From positions 8,938,346 through 9,002,345 of the forward strand of contig OX393570.1 of NCBI GenBank assembly GCA_947652115.1: a DNA stretch of 64,000 bases, in the 5' to 3' direction. The first letter of the stretch is position 1; every line of letters begins with the position of its first letter. Under the pieces are notes generated by a model. That model searched no databases. It was not told the origin of the DNA and worked only from the letters and a program-made list of their open reading frames with translations. Shown here one piece after another: positions 1 through 12,800 of the stretch. Both the position numbers and the translations under genes were made by a program. This DNA is from Blastomussa wellsi (taxonomy: Eukaryota; Cnidaria; Anthozoa; Scleractinia; Plerogyridae).

Positions 1-447
1 CGACCCATAATTCCTTGATTCGCTCCGACGAAAGGCAAACGCTCGAAACGTCAGCACTCGAATCTCTTTACGGTGGCCAATTTACATTATCAACTCAGTT
101 GATAAAACCAAATTATATTGTTATACTTCCCACCGGCGCAGGACCACAGTTTCTTTAGAAACTTACCCCCTCTATTCATATGTTTGAGTTTGTTGCGTGA
201 CACCGATCAATGGCCTATGCGGTTACAAAAGAAATATAGATGAACAGAAATAAGTTGGCCTCGATTTGCTCTAAATATTTCGTTTTTCCTACAATATGAT
301 TTTTTTCCTACATTGTGTGCTATTTTGTGCCCGTTCTGCGCCGTTAAAGGCGCCATTTCGCGGGATAATTTTTCGACATGTAGAATAGAAAGAGAGACAT
401 ATTAGGCAGGCAGCACGACAGCCGGCGTCCGCGACCTTGTCCAGTTC
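1..447. other. No gene seen; non-coding flank
   Basis: AT-rich sequence with no long reading frame, no convincing splice-bounded exon and no repeat I can name. It leads into the large palindrome that follows. Confidence 0.4.
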
Positions 448-947
448 AAGCGCAAACTGACGCTAAACCATCATAATTCTCACTTCTAAAACGCCGGCAT
501 CTGATCGAGCACAAATTTCGTCGTAATTGAGCTGAGCTTGAGCTTCATCCTTCCAAAATTTAACGATAAGAAAGAACCTGAAGTCCAAAAAACAGCTTTC
601 TCAATATGATCGGTGCCAGAATCTTGCCCAAAGAAATGCGAGTCAATTCGAATCTACCAATCAACGCATCGCGACGCATGCTGCTGTTGGCCCGTTGGCA
701 GTTCAAAAGCCCAAGGCCGCCTCCCATTGGTAGATTCGAACTGACTCGCATTCTTCACATTCCTTTCAGTGCGCACGCATCTGGCAACGATCATATTGAG
801 AAAGCTGTTTTGGACTTCAGGGTCGCTTTTCTCGGAAACTGTTGGAAGGATGAAGCTCAAGCTCGACTCAAGTACGAAGAAATTTGTGCTCGATCAGATG
901 CCGGCGTTTTCGAGGTGAGAATTATGATTAATTAGCGTCAGTTTGCA
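448..947. repeat. Large imperfect palindrome (foldback), arms about 215 bp
   Basis: The left arm (448-660) reads, on the opposite strand, as a close copy of the right arm (about 729-947). Matching blocks include GCGTCAGTTTGC at the outer ends, GATCAGATGCCGGCG, GGATGAAGCTCAAGCTC and GATCATATTGAGAAAGC. The arms differ by scattered substitutions and short indels, by eye about 85% identical, with a loop near 70 bp. It may be a foldback transposon or an inverted duplication of a genomic fragment. The right arm includes a splice-bounded open segment described separately. Confidence 0.8.
770..914 (+). other. Possible orphan exon in the right arm of the palindrome
   Basis: A pyrimidine-rich CCTTTCAG acceptor-like site precedes 770 and a good donor (GAG followed by GTGAGA) follows 914. 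The open frame between them contains charged, helix-like sequence such as KDEAQARLKYEEICARSD and resembles no family I know. The inverted partner in the left arm carries a diverged copy with the donor changed to AAGTGAGA. No partner exons could be joined, so this may be only an open stretch of a repeat. Confidence 0.25.
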
Positions 948-1924
948 CTTGTATGGCGTGCAAGACATTACAGTCACTGGTTTGGTTTATAACACCTTTG
1001 TCTAATGTAACAGAAACTATAAAGTCTGTGTGATGATTGTTTCTGCGGTACTTCCTGTCTCAAAAATATCATAGAACAACCCTAGCTTGTGATGATGGAT
1101 CTTAAACAACGAACATGAACAATTTCAACATCTTTTCCCTGAAAGTAATTGCTATTTCCTCGTGCCCACACCTGATGCACCTTGAGAACTATTTTAAGTA
1201 ATTTAGTGGCCACTTGCCAAGCCATTCTTATTTGTGACAAACCCTGCTTTGCAGGCAAAGACTAAAAAGAATCGCTCGCCCTTGATTTATTAAAACCGGC
1301 ATTTTAGGTGGTTTCTTCGACATGGCTAAAATTATGCTTATCAAACTGGATGAATGCAGTAAGCAACAGTGTAAACAGTTTGATAAAGTAGAAAAATACA
1401 AAGGAACTATTACACAGTTACATATAATAGTACAGGTGCTCACCATTGGCCAAATGTAAATATAATAAGATACAAACTCTTCACGTCGGCCAATCCAGTG
1501 TCGGGGCCCTATAAAGTTGTCATTGAACCTTGGCCGGAGTAAAGAGAGTCCAGGATAACTTGCTTACGCAGGCCTCAAATAAATTTTCCAACCTAACATT
1601 TCTTAACATTTACAGCGAACCTTGATTCAATAATTTCTTGTGGGATATTCTCTTCAGGTGTGTAATAATCCTCCCCAGCAAGGGGGGTATTTTGAGAAGT
1701 GAGATGTTGACAGTTTGCATGTTAAATTCCTAATGCACGCTTCATGTCTGTTCATAACTTATCTTATTCCATCCTTTCAGTTTATTTTCAAAAAGCTTTC
1801 TACTGCTCGAATTTGCCTTGTTCAAAAATAAAGTTTGGCGGGTAGTTCAAGCTTACATGCCTCCATGCCAGCCTCACAGGAGTGGGGTGGGGACAATGCT
1901 CTTCATTGAACCTCTTTTTGGTGT
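948..1924. other. No gene seen
   Basis: Non-coding sequence with short frames only. No promoter, RNA gene or recognisable repeat was identified up to the LINE fragment. Confidence 0.4.
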
Positions 1925-2512
1925 AAAAACCTATGGAAATTGTAAACAATTAGGTTGCGTCCCATTTTACGATAGAGCAAAAATAAACAAGTCAGTTTTA
2001 GTATATAAACGGATTTCTGGCGATTGCCCATCCTATATGACTCAAATGCTAATACGAAATGTAGATGTCAACGAACAAACGAGCAGACATGGACAATTAA
2101 ACCTTGTTTTCCCCCTATTTAAACGGGCGTCGGAGGGAGGAAGATCTTTCATAGTATCGACTATCCACCTCTGGAATAAGATCCCCAGCGAGATCAGAAT
2201 AAAACAGAATCTTGTAGGCTTTAATAAATCCATGTTAGAACATTTTGTGAATAGTTTATCATGTAATTTTAAATTTTATATTGTCATTAGCCTCATCTTA
2301 TGCTCTGTTTTTTAATACACTAGATAGTTTAATTTTTAACTTTTATATTATAGCTGTATTTCAACAACTCCTTATATTGTTGCTCTTTAATGGTTTTATG
2401 TAAGGTTATTAGTTTTTATTTGTACTATTTATTGAGAGCCACCGGTTTTGCAGTATATTTACTGTTTTGTGCAACCCTCGTTAAATAAAATTGATTTTTA
2501 TTATTGTTATTA
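1925..2512 (+). mobile_element. 5'-truncated CR1/L2-like LINE, C-terminal end of ORF2
   Basis: The + frame ends with the features that follow the reverse transcriptase in CR1/L2/Jockey-type LINEs: a PFYDRAK block near its start, a central block with SYMTQML, and the hallmark HLWNKIPSEIR near 2168-2200. The frame stops at 2315. The 3' untranslated part ends near 2490-2512 in an A/T-rich short repeat (TTATTATTG), the usual tail of this clade. Everything upstream (endonuclease and polymerase core) is missing, as in a 5'-truncated insertion. The exact clade cannot be fixed from this piece. Not functional. Confidence 0.75.
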
Positions 2513-5143
2513 TTTCGCTTTGAGAAACCATACGCTACTTTTGAAGTTTATTTTGAAGGCAAAACATGTCTCGGATGAAACATCATCCATCGTCAGTTGT
2601 ACAATGAGAAATAAAATGAAATTATGCAATAAATAGTTGACAAAGTGAGATAATGACAAGAATAATTAAGGACGAACGGCGCGAATAAAAAACTATGAAA
2701 GTATTTAAGGGATAAATTAAGCTATTTAACCTGGGAATTTAAAGGCGGCTGTTCCCAAAGGATGTACATGGCTTCCTTAATTTTCAATTGGAAGCTTGTC
2801 GATTTTGAAACAATCTTCTGAACAAAGGGAGCGACAATCTTCAGAACCTCTTAAGTACTTCAGAATTTTTGTTTTCACATATCAGTCCAATAAACATTTT
2901 TGTAGCTGTAAGTTACATTTGGTAGAAAGTTGTTTGACCTGGACAACACGAGTAGTTACAATGCTTGAAAATTGAGAGCTGAAAACAAAGTGGTAACAAA
3001 GTATGTTACTTCAGTTTGTTCCCGGGGGTTTGTTAAGGTTACTTAACAGGTTCGCGGGTGCTTTGCGCAAAAAGATCCTCACGCGCGCGCAGTTTGAGGG
3101 AAGTGCCTAAGCCTATACATCATTTTAAAGATCATAGAACCAAGAATGTTGTCGAAATGGTTAAATTAAATATAAGAGGAGCTGCAGTCAGTTAAATTCA
3201 AATAGAGCAATGTTTATAAATGCGGCAAACTTGCGTCGGATGTTGGCCCTTCGAAGTAAACAATGACTGCATGTCGCGCAGCACCTGTTTGGCATGTTCA
3301 GATGTGTTCAGGTGTGATGTGTTTGGCATGTTCAGATGTTTGGCATGTTCGGCACATGTTCGGGGAATCGTTAGATCAGCTCTCAAAAAAAAGTTATTAT
3401 AATTCAAAGTTCGTTGACGTACTTTTCTCGGATTGACACAGAATTTGGACTTATATCTCAAAACGAAAGACAAATAAGCTAAAGCCCGACACACTTTTGG
3501 AGAGGTGGGATTCATGTACCATTGGGCGAAATTTCATTCTTCAACGATGAATTCTCATATGCAAACTAGCCACTCAAAGATGACAAATTTCACGAAAACT
3601 TTGGCGAAGAATAAGGGCAAAGAAAGTCTCGTAAACATATAGCAACTCCCACGGGGGGGGGGGGGGGGGGCTGGTTTTCCGGTTTATCTCAAGTGGTGGT
3701 AGATATTATTTGAAGATCAAAGTATCCTCTGAAGACAATTATGAGGCAGAATTATAATGTGGTAAGTTCTTGTGAGTTTTGACCTCGATGGCGAAAACAC
3801 TGAAAATTTTAGAAAAGTAAAAAGTACGAGTCGAGTGCGATAAATACAAAACGTAACTTTACCAGACTTGCTTTTTACCATCCCTGGAACTAATTCGCTT
3901 ATCCTTTATCCCTAAAAATATTTTTTTCCTTTAGCCCTTATCCCTAAAGCCCCTAACATGGCCTCATAAAGAAGACAACTTGATGCCGAAGAGAAACGAA
4001 GCGAAGAAAAATATTCGCCTAACTATATAGTACCTATAAGATCCCATGCCAAGTCGCGCCCAATTTTCAACGGTTAAGAGCTGTCATTGTTGTCTTGGCA
4101 TCCAAAATCTTGACCAAAATTATTTAATCTTCTCGTTTAAAACAAGTCATGATTTTCAGCTCTGTCAAGGAAACGTCGCCGGTACGTGTTGTTAAATTCT
4201 GATTTCGTTGAGACGAGCACGGTCATCAGAAACGTCGTGGAAATACTTTTTCGTAGTCCTTGAAACGCTTTCTTTGTAACGTTCTGGAAACTGCAATGAA
4301 GTACCAGGTGTGTGGATTAAAAGTTTCTTCAAACTATGCAGAAAAACCCGAGGATTTGGCCTTAGTTTTCACAGATATTTTGCACATACTCACGAAACAC
4401 GCATGTTCTTCACTGGATTTCCCGCAAGTACCACTGGCTTTTCAAAATGCGCGCGAAACAGACTGTCGCATTTGCGCGAGAAAATAAAGAAAAAAAAATA
4501 GTGGTCTAAATGAATGAGTTAGGTCAGGCCGGCCCGTACGTCCTGCCCGAGCTCGAGCCAAATATTTTCCCGTCCGGCCCTTCCTTTTTCGGCTGAATTG
4601 ACATATTTTATACCAAATCACCAAACAAACGTGTACAATAAACAGCAGCAGAGTAGGGCGTTATATTTCATACTAACAATTCATATTAGTTAATAGTTTA
4701 TTTGTAACATGACCCAATTGCAAATTTACGCCGAACGCGCTTTAGCATTATACCGAGTCTATAGCATGTCCGCTCGTTCCGACGTTTTAAAGGCGATTGC
4801 TTTCTTTTACCGCGTTGATTCGGATGCGGAATTATATTCGAACGACACCCAAGCCGTATTCCAATCAATTGCGCTGAGCTAGAGACAATTCAGTCATCTG
4901 TGGCAGTTTCTGGGCGACCAATACGCGCCCATTTTCGCTTGGATTGACGGTAAGGGAGTATGTTCTTAGTAGATTGGCCATGGAATGATTTTTATAAAGG
5001 CCAAAGAAACGATTGTTGTTGCAAAAATGTAAACACAAAATTAATCATTAACCAAAAACAAGTTTTTACAATACTTTTTCGGTTATCAGGGTACGCTCCT
5101 ATCTCCTCAAGAAATTATTAAAATATGCTGTTAATTATTAACA
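2513..5143. other. Intergenic stretch with short repeats, no gene seen
   Basis: No splice-consistent gene was found. Small local repeats occur: variants of GTTTGGCATGTTCAG at 3288-3360, and TTATCCCTAAA repeated at 3900-3955. The many short frames lack codon structure or domain signatures. Confidence 0.4.
3653..3670 (+). repeat. G homopolymer, 18 bases
   Basis: An uninterrupted run of 18 G. It could fold as a quadruplex, and is also a place where length calls are unreliable. Confidence 0.9.
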
Positions 5144-6100
5144 GCCATTTAACTGAAAACTGACAAATGGCCCAAAATTTAACTGACAACTGATAAATAG
5201 CCTAAAATTTAACTGACAGCTGACATTTCCCACCCCCCCCCCCCCCCCCATTTCCCCATCTAGACCCTCAAACAGGCTCGTTGTGGAGGAGTTTTGCACA
5301 TTCCGTAACCAAAATACACCCTTCACTTTCCAAGCGCACGATTACAATTGTGATTAAGTCCTTCAGTTCAGCCTCAAGACCTAATAATTCGACATTTGCC
5401 TGAATTGGCAAAACCTAAAATGCAGTCAGTCTTCAACAGAATCTAAATTACGGCCGCACAAAATCTGGCATTTTGATGTGGTGGAGATAAAAAAAGTACA
5501 AAAAGACCAACAAGTACAAGAATGTATACCAATCGGAGAAATGATTTGGAAGCTTTGATTTAGAATCAGTGTATCCAATATCACCATTTGATACGATAGA
5601 TTTTTGTTTGAAGAAAATAGGTAGTTTCGTTTCCTCCCTTGACTGAGCTGGGTGGCCTGAGGAACTGACCTTAGCTTTTTTATGGTAACATGATGTGGCG
5701 AGCTTTGACATTATTTTATTTCCTCGGATCTCCCTCATTATTTTGAATAGCCCTCTGTGTCTTTGCCATGCAAATATTCGAGATAATTAGGTCTGAAATC
5801 TGGAAAGAGTGCTGACGTGGCATTTTCAAAAGAAGAAAAAGTAAATGAAATTTTCTTGCAAATTCCCTTTGAATTTGGTTTCTAATAAACAGAATCAATA
5901 TTAAATATAACAATCTTAAACATAACTAACAAATACTATCTTTGAAACTGCGTGACCCTCGTTTTATTTACAAAATGATTACATTGGTCTTTTGTCAGTT
6001 GTGAGTAAAAGCTAGTATAAATGTCAGTTGTCGGTTATATTTTATGCTTTTTTTAGTTCTCTGTTAAAATTTTGGCTATTTGTCAGTTGTCAGTTAGCCC
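5144..6100. repeat. Element flanked by inverted AACTGACAA-rich repeats
   Basis: The left end (5148-5225) has three copies of a roughly 30-bp block built on TTTAACTGACAACTGA and CAAATGGCC. The right end (about 5995-6095) holds the same blocks on the other strand (CAGTTGTCAGTTAG, TGGCTATTTGTCAG). The 770 bp between shows no transposase. The simplest reading is a non-autonomous DNA element with repeated subterminal motifs. A 17-base C run (5233-5249) sits just inside the left end. The motif CCAGACCCTC occurs near both ends in direct orientation, so the element may be composite. Confidence 0.5.
5233..5249 (+). repeat. C homopolymer, 17 bases
   Basis: Uninterrupted C run next to the inverted-repeat element. 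The length may be uncertain in the assembly. Confidence 0.9.
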
Positions 6101-6690
6101 CATCCAGACCCTCCTTTTTTAATCTGATCGCTGGAAAACTGCGTGGGTTGTTATTTGTTTGGGATAACTGTCTCTCCGATGGCGCCCGAAGTTTTTAAGA
6201 CAGGGTTGATTCCACGAGATCCACGACAAAAATAAACATTGAATCTTCCTCGAGCGGAATAACCATCACATATGATGATTAGGTTCAGGGGCTGAACAGG
6301 ACTTTAGCTCATCTAGGATTAATGTCCAACCCAAATTTCACACTCGAAAAAAACGTTTTCTCCTAACATCATGGAATACTAAAAGCGGTGCTTAGTAATG
6401 CAAGAATTTTTAATTGAGTTGTCTTCAAATTCTAATCAAGTGTTTGCCATTAGCCAAAACAATTGCTTAAAATATAAAAAACCCTCCGCGGGTGTCATTT
6501 TGAAATATGAAATCTGAAATTGAAACGAAAACGTTATTCAGTATCCCCTCGAAAAATATTTTCTACAATGGTATTCCTTGATCTAAATCAGCTATCATGG
6601 TTATCCTGAACACCTGCTCGTGAAACACCTTTTCCACTTTTCGCGACAGTCTCCCTAGCGTCCTCAAAACAAAGGCTGCGTACGGAACTA
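6101..6690. other. 5' flank of the secreted-protein gene
   Basis: No reading frame or repeat of note. It serves as the upstream flank of the promoter described next. Confidence 0.4.
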
Positions 6691-6691
6691 T

Positions 6692-6740
6692 CATTGGTTA
6701 GAACTCTCATGACGTCACAGAACATTATATAGCTATAAAA
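6692..6740 (+). promoter_or_regulatory. Core promoter: CCAAT, CRE and TATA motifs
   Basis: An inverted CCAAT box (ATTGG) lies near 6692, a perfect 8-base CRE palindrome TGACGTCA at 6710-6717, and a TATA box TATAAAA at 6734-6740. With usual spacing transcription would start near 6765, about 70 bases before the ATG at 6834. This ordered trio directly upstream of a signal-peptide exon supports a real promoter. The CRE suggests, but does not prove, cAMP/CREB-type control. Confidence 0.7.
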
Positions 6741-6833
6741 GCGTGTGTCCCGACCTCCTGCACACTCGTTACTGATGACCTTGAGCCATTCAAGTATTTG
6801 TCTGGTATCCGACCGCTTGATCGTTACGAAGAA

Positions 6834-9800
6834 ATGAATTTCTTCCTGTTTATCGCTCTGTTTGGAACACTGGCCCAAGCTTGGCGATGGCCTTGGCAAA
6901 AACCAGACTGTAAGTTACTTTGAACACATTTCCCGCATAAACTCTGTTAACAGAATGATTAAGCGATCGCCACGAAATGAAAATGCTCAGGTGCTGGTAT
7001 GTGAGAATAGTGGACATTAGAAATCTAGGACGGCGGCTACCGGACCGTCGGGGGACTCCCATATGAAACAGACGGGTGTGTTCGTAGGAAACTTTGAATT
7101 CAACTGACAGAGACCAATCTGGGCGTGGCTAAAGCTTTCACTGACCCCTAAATGATTCCAAAATACCAGAAATGAATGAAATTTACACTTCTATATTTCT
7201 TTGCGTACAACGCCGAGTTAGACCTTGACGGCGACGATATGTATATGTGCTTTTATTGTTTGCTCTTTTATCGATATGGGATGAACTCCGATCCACCACA
7301 ATAAAAAGCCAGATTTTGCGCGGTGGCTGTTATAAATGATTTATTGAATTTGTTATCGTCAAATGTATTAAAAAACCGCTTCTTATTCGTATATTTATTA
7401 ATTTTTTCTGTATTTCGTATAGACAAAATGGCGGCTGCTTCTTCGCGTTTGTGAAGTCAGTGTTTTCTGTGCCTGTGAGAAAAAGATTTCGATAACTTTG
7501 TTGTTGAGATTTGAACGTCTAGCAGATCAGTATACTAAAACAACTAGATTATTCGCACTCCAATTTGATCATGTCCGATAACTTATTTTTTCAGCACCAG
7601 AGTGGGAACAACTCTCAGGTAACTAAGTGTATTTGTTTTTAAAGTGAGAGATTATATTTTAAAACGCTCGTAACTCAAAATTGTTTTTTCTTTGCTTCTG
7701 CTGTGAAGAGTTAAGTTGCTTTATTTTAGAGTTGAGTAATTTTAGTTCTTAATCACCAGTTATTTGTCTTTTCGCAACTTCCGTGCGAGTCTTGTGACTC
7801 AAGGTTATTCAAGGGCTAGGTTTACCCACACATGGTTGTTCTAAAGTCTAAGTTGTCTCGTCTGCATATTGAGTAGTTTTAAGGTTTTTAACAATAGCCA
7901 CGGTAGTCATGCTTGGAAGTTCTCATTGACCTTGATTTGTACCTCCGTGAAAGTTCCTGTTGTAGTCTTTCAATACTTTGTTAGTTTTGGTTCTTCTGAG
8001 CTCGCTATTGGGCATTTGCTCTTTGCGTTGGTTGCTTGTGTAAAAGTAGGTTTCAATATGTTTCGTCTCAACCAAGGTCACTGGGATTACAAACCCAAAC
8101 ATGTGTACGTTTTCGCTATATAATTGGTAGTCTTGCGAGTTGTAAAGTCGACAGAAGAGGGTGAGAGTCTTAAACTTGCTTGCTGAAAGAATAAAGAACA
8201 TAAAAACGCAGAGAAGAACTTCTGGTACCTTCCCGCAAGAGCTAGTTCCACGTAGCAATCCAACACTTTTGTTCTAAAATTCAGTTATCTTAGAGGTCAT
8301 CCCCGAACTGTATAACTATCGTAAACACTCGAAAAAAGCAAAGATGGTGTTTTTGTTTAATCTTCTTAGATTAAGAATGGTTAACAGTTCTGTAAATTCT
8401 GTTAAATTCAACAGAAAACAGAGCGAGTGTAACATCCGGGTGGCGCCATGTAACAGAATACGTCATGGTGCTTAGCAACTTTAACTTTCTGGACGGAAAA
8501 CCTCGTATTCGTTATACTCTATCGATCTTTCCTTTATTCAAAGTCATTCTTCAGTTCGCGTAAAAAAGTTAACTAACTCTGGATGTTACAAATGCACTTA
8601 TAGTGACGTGGAGAAAGTTCAGTCAGCTTCCAATGGACGTGAACCAGGCGAAGGCCGATGGCTGGACATTGAACAAGTCATGTAATGGTAAGAAATGATT
8701 GACAGGCGGTAATTGATTGTGTTTTATTTTCGTTATCGACAATGAATATAATGAAACAATGAGAAGTTGAAACAAGTTCGAGGAAACCTGTGTGTTTATT
8801 GTGGCGCGACCTTTCTTAAGCTTAGGCCAATTACAAAGCAAAGTAAAGAAGTTTTCCTTTAATATCGCAGAACTGTTAGAACCAAAGTACCCCTAGCCAA
8901 TCAATACTCGATGCACATGAAGCTGTTGCGGATCGATGTGCATGCCGGGAAAATGTGCGCCAGCGAGTCACGATTGTTTTTGGTTTTACTTCTAATTGGC
9001 TGAAAGAGTGGTGAATGATTTTCAGCTCAGTCACTGATGAGAATGTAATTTGCTGCATTTGTTCTATTTCTGTTGCAGCTTCCCATTTTTTTGTTGGGAA
9101 TCGTTATGTGCTGAAAGGAGATACTGCTGTGATGCTTCTGTTTGATTCCAACGGCAAAATAGCTGGAATTCAAAATGGGGTGAGACACAACTCCATGTCT
9201 TATTTTACCATAACTGCATAAGTTCTCGCGCGCTCATTGGCTAATGTTCGCGGTTGAAAAATTCATTGAAACACGAAAGAGCGAAAGCCTGAGTTCTAGG
9301 TTGCACGCGCGTTGAAAACTTTCAAAAACAGCTTCAATCGCTCAAACTGTTTACAGTCTGGTGCTGTTAATTCTAAGAAATAAGCAACAAATTGAATCCA
9401 AAGGGACTCCTTTAAAGGGGAAATCATCAAATTCGCTTTCAAGATAAATATGGATCGGGATTGAACTAATGTGTGAAGGTAAAACTCCCTTGACGCGAAA
9501 CTCGTTGAAGGGATCGTTTATTTTTGCCGTGTTCTTCCGAGGCACAGCGTGTGGACAGAACTTTGTAATTAATTCATCTGGTTTTCGAGAATTTCCGAAT
9601 AGAATAAAGGTTAGTTGTTAAAATTCTGTTTCTACAGTTTGCCTTTGAGTAACTTTATGTAATTTGAAGTTTGTGGTTCTATAAGTTTCGAATCGGTTCG
9701 CTCGCACTTTTACTTCGTGAAAGCAATTCTTCGTGCAATCATTTTGGCTTTGTTTTGTTATGCTAAAACAAAATGACGAGAGCTTGTTGTGGTACGTCCT

Positions 9801-12800
9801 CTAATCGACCACTTATTTCTTCATCACATTGTCAAATTTTTGGGCAACTCACGAGGCCGCCGTTGCACGTTTCCGTTTTGTAAACGGTCGATGCCATTTT
9901 TTCGACACTTGGAATATTTTTTGGGCTATCATCGAAGCTTTAAAAGTGCTGGAAAAATCTAAAAAGCATTGTTTTTGCTTTCAAAATACGCGCAATTTCC
10001 CTTCAAATTTGTCCCAGAGACTGAGACCTAGTTTATCGACGGCGAAGTTATTAGTGACGTCACATTGTGTACCTTTGCCGCGAAGGTCTGTTGTCGCAAA
10101 GAGGATTTGGCAGTACTTCGTAGTGGACAGATAGTGTATTAAAACGTAAAGATGTCCAGTGATTCTAACGATTCCTTTGAATCGGACTCTTCTGTAAGTT
10201 GCATTGAGGTACACAATGTGACGTCACGTTCCGATATCACGTGCGGTTTTGGCCGCGCGATGACCGGGACAAATTTGAAGGGAACTTGAGCGTATTTTCG
10301 AGTCGTGTTCTATAGATATCCAACTACAAGAATCAAGAGAAAAAAATTTCGTGTCATATGCACTTTAAAAGCAAGAGGGTTTGTATCAAAACAAGGTCAC
10401 CTTCAGCATCACTTGCATTCTAAGGCTTGGTAACTAAGCACAGAACTGTAAAATTGCCTATTCAGTCTGTCTTTTGATGTCAAATATATGTACATTCGCA
10501 TAGACAAAGAAAAGTGTAAAATATTTCACACAATCACAGGAGTGCTCGATACAAATTCGTCCAGAGCGAAATACGAATTAACTGTCAACTAACAGCTTCC
10601 ATCTTTAATTCGTATATTCTCAGATGAATATGTCAAAGCATGGTCTAATTCCAGATAAACACTTGAAAATCCGCCGATGCGGTTCTAGTTTTCATATAAA
10701 AAGGTTAAGGCCATGCACCAAGCTAAGATTTACAACGCTTGGGCAGAGCTATTGAATTTCTTACAGCAAATACTGCCGTCGCGCTACCGTTACTTGACGT
10801 CACGTTTTGGTTTGCTTAAAAAAACTCCCTACCAACATTGTTTAACTTTTAGATGTTGTATAACTTTTATATTCTTACAGCAGGACGAAATTACAGTCTT
10901 TCCCGTAAAACCGTGAACACCAGAAAAAATTTCTGGAATGTTTATTGTGTAGTGACCAATTGCAGCAAAGTTCAGGACACGCGAACAAACCTCAAAACCA
11001 CAAACTAATGACCGTTGCTGTTTGCGGTTTAGTTTTCTCACACCTGATTGGCTTTTTTTGAAACACAATAACATTCCATAAACATTTCTGGTGTTCACGG
11101 TTTTACGGGAAAGACTGTAATTTCGTTCTCCTGTCAAAATCTAAAAGTTTATAATTTACTTTTAGCTCCCAAAATCAGCTCCAGGGGTAGGGACTCTCAA
11201 AGCCCCATGGATGTCAGAAGACAATATTTACGTCAGCACTGCTTACTTCACCCATCCTCGAAACATCTGCGGTGGATCCAGGCCTTCCTCCGATTACATA
11301 GGTGACCAACTTTATCTTCAGACCGGATTTTTGGAAGTTCTGAGGATTCCTTTCAAGCAGGATGACTTGGAAGGAACCAAATGGGTGCGCGGAGGGTGCT
11401 TTCCTTCCGCAGGTGAGTAGTGTACGCAAGAAACTAAAAGGGTACGTGCAACTTCGTAGTTAATGGATCGCAATATTCTCGTGATCTGTGAAAGCTTTAG
11501 AGAGCATTTGAAGAGAAATACTATGAAATTTACGAGTTCCATCTGAAAAATAGATACGAGTATGCAGGTAATTTATTTTCATATAATTGGCTGTTCACAA
11601 TGACTGGTTTGGAAAAAGAGGCAAACGAAAATCAGAAATGCCATATTGGATCGCGATGACTGCGCAGTAAACTGTTTACTAAGACAATGAACGTGCGGGA
11701 ACAGAGTCGTAGCATGCATAAAAGACTCCTTTATTTTCTTTATAAAAGCATATGTAAAAAAGGAAAGAAAATAAAACACGTGTATCGCTCAGGGTAGTCC
11801 GTTCAGGAACCTTACAAAGCAACCTTGCTATCAACTGGGACCCTGAGTTCTCTCGCTAAAATATATTACTTTACACTGAAAAATATATACAATAGAAATT
11901 GAGCATTTAGGAATTAAGAAGTGGTGGTAAGACTATGTATATTTTTACAATTATTAAAAATCTACTTAGCATTGGAAAAAAGTTGTAAAGTTTTCAATTA
12001 TTGCTGGTCAAGGAGAACGCGGGCAACTAGAACGAGAATGCAGCCCTGGCTGAAGGGTGAGCTTGAGTATGCGCAGTGATAACGTTTTTAATGGCGACCA
12101 AAAAAGCTGTTCAAATTTCATTCGCCATGCAATCAGGCCATTATGAACAGTCCATATTTTGCCTCCTCACCAGGTCGTTATTACTGGTACGACATCTCAA
12201 CGGAAATGAACTGTGATGACTTTTATCCGATGTTTCTGCTGTACAACAGGGATCGCTTGACGGGGTTCGGTTGGGTCGCGCAGGGCAATGCTGACAGCCC
12301 AAGATACGAGCACCCTATCCCCGAGTATCTTGGGGTAAGTAAGACACGAAGAATGGCCCAGCTATGCCCTCTATGCATGGTGCATACGCACATATGCATG
12401 AACATGCGTGTGGATGCGATTGCAATATTGAAGAAAACAGGTTAAACGGGGTAAGGTGGCTCTTAGCGGTTTACACAACCCTGTCTTTTGAATTCTGTTG
12501 CAGCAATATCAGTAATGCTGAAGGGAAACTTTTGGAATAACTGTGTGCAGATTTGACTAATAAAAATATTTATGCCCTTGTGACGCCAAAATTCGTTGTC
12601 ATGGCATCGTTAAAAAGAGGTCAAAGATGCCATTTATTTCACATTTGCAGGCTAATAACTTTAAAACACTACTCGGTGAAATGGCTTGCTTTTTGCATAT
12701 TTTTTGAAATCGATAAAAGGAACGTTTCTGCAAATTTTCAAAAAAATTATATCAATAGGTTTCGGAGCTACGTATTTTTTCATAAAGGTAAGGTGGCTCT

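Noticed and set aside
1228..1446. Minus-strand 72-codon Cys/Ser-rich frame
   Set aside because: No signal peptide start at a good ATG, no splice sites and no similarity to the cysteine-rich peptide gene in the array.
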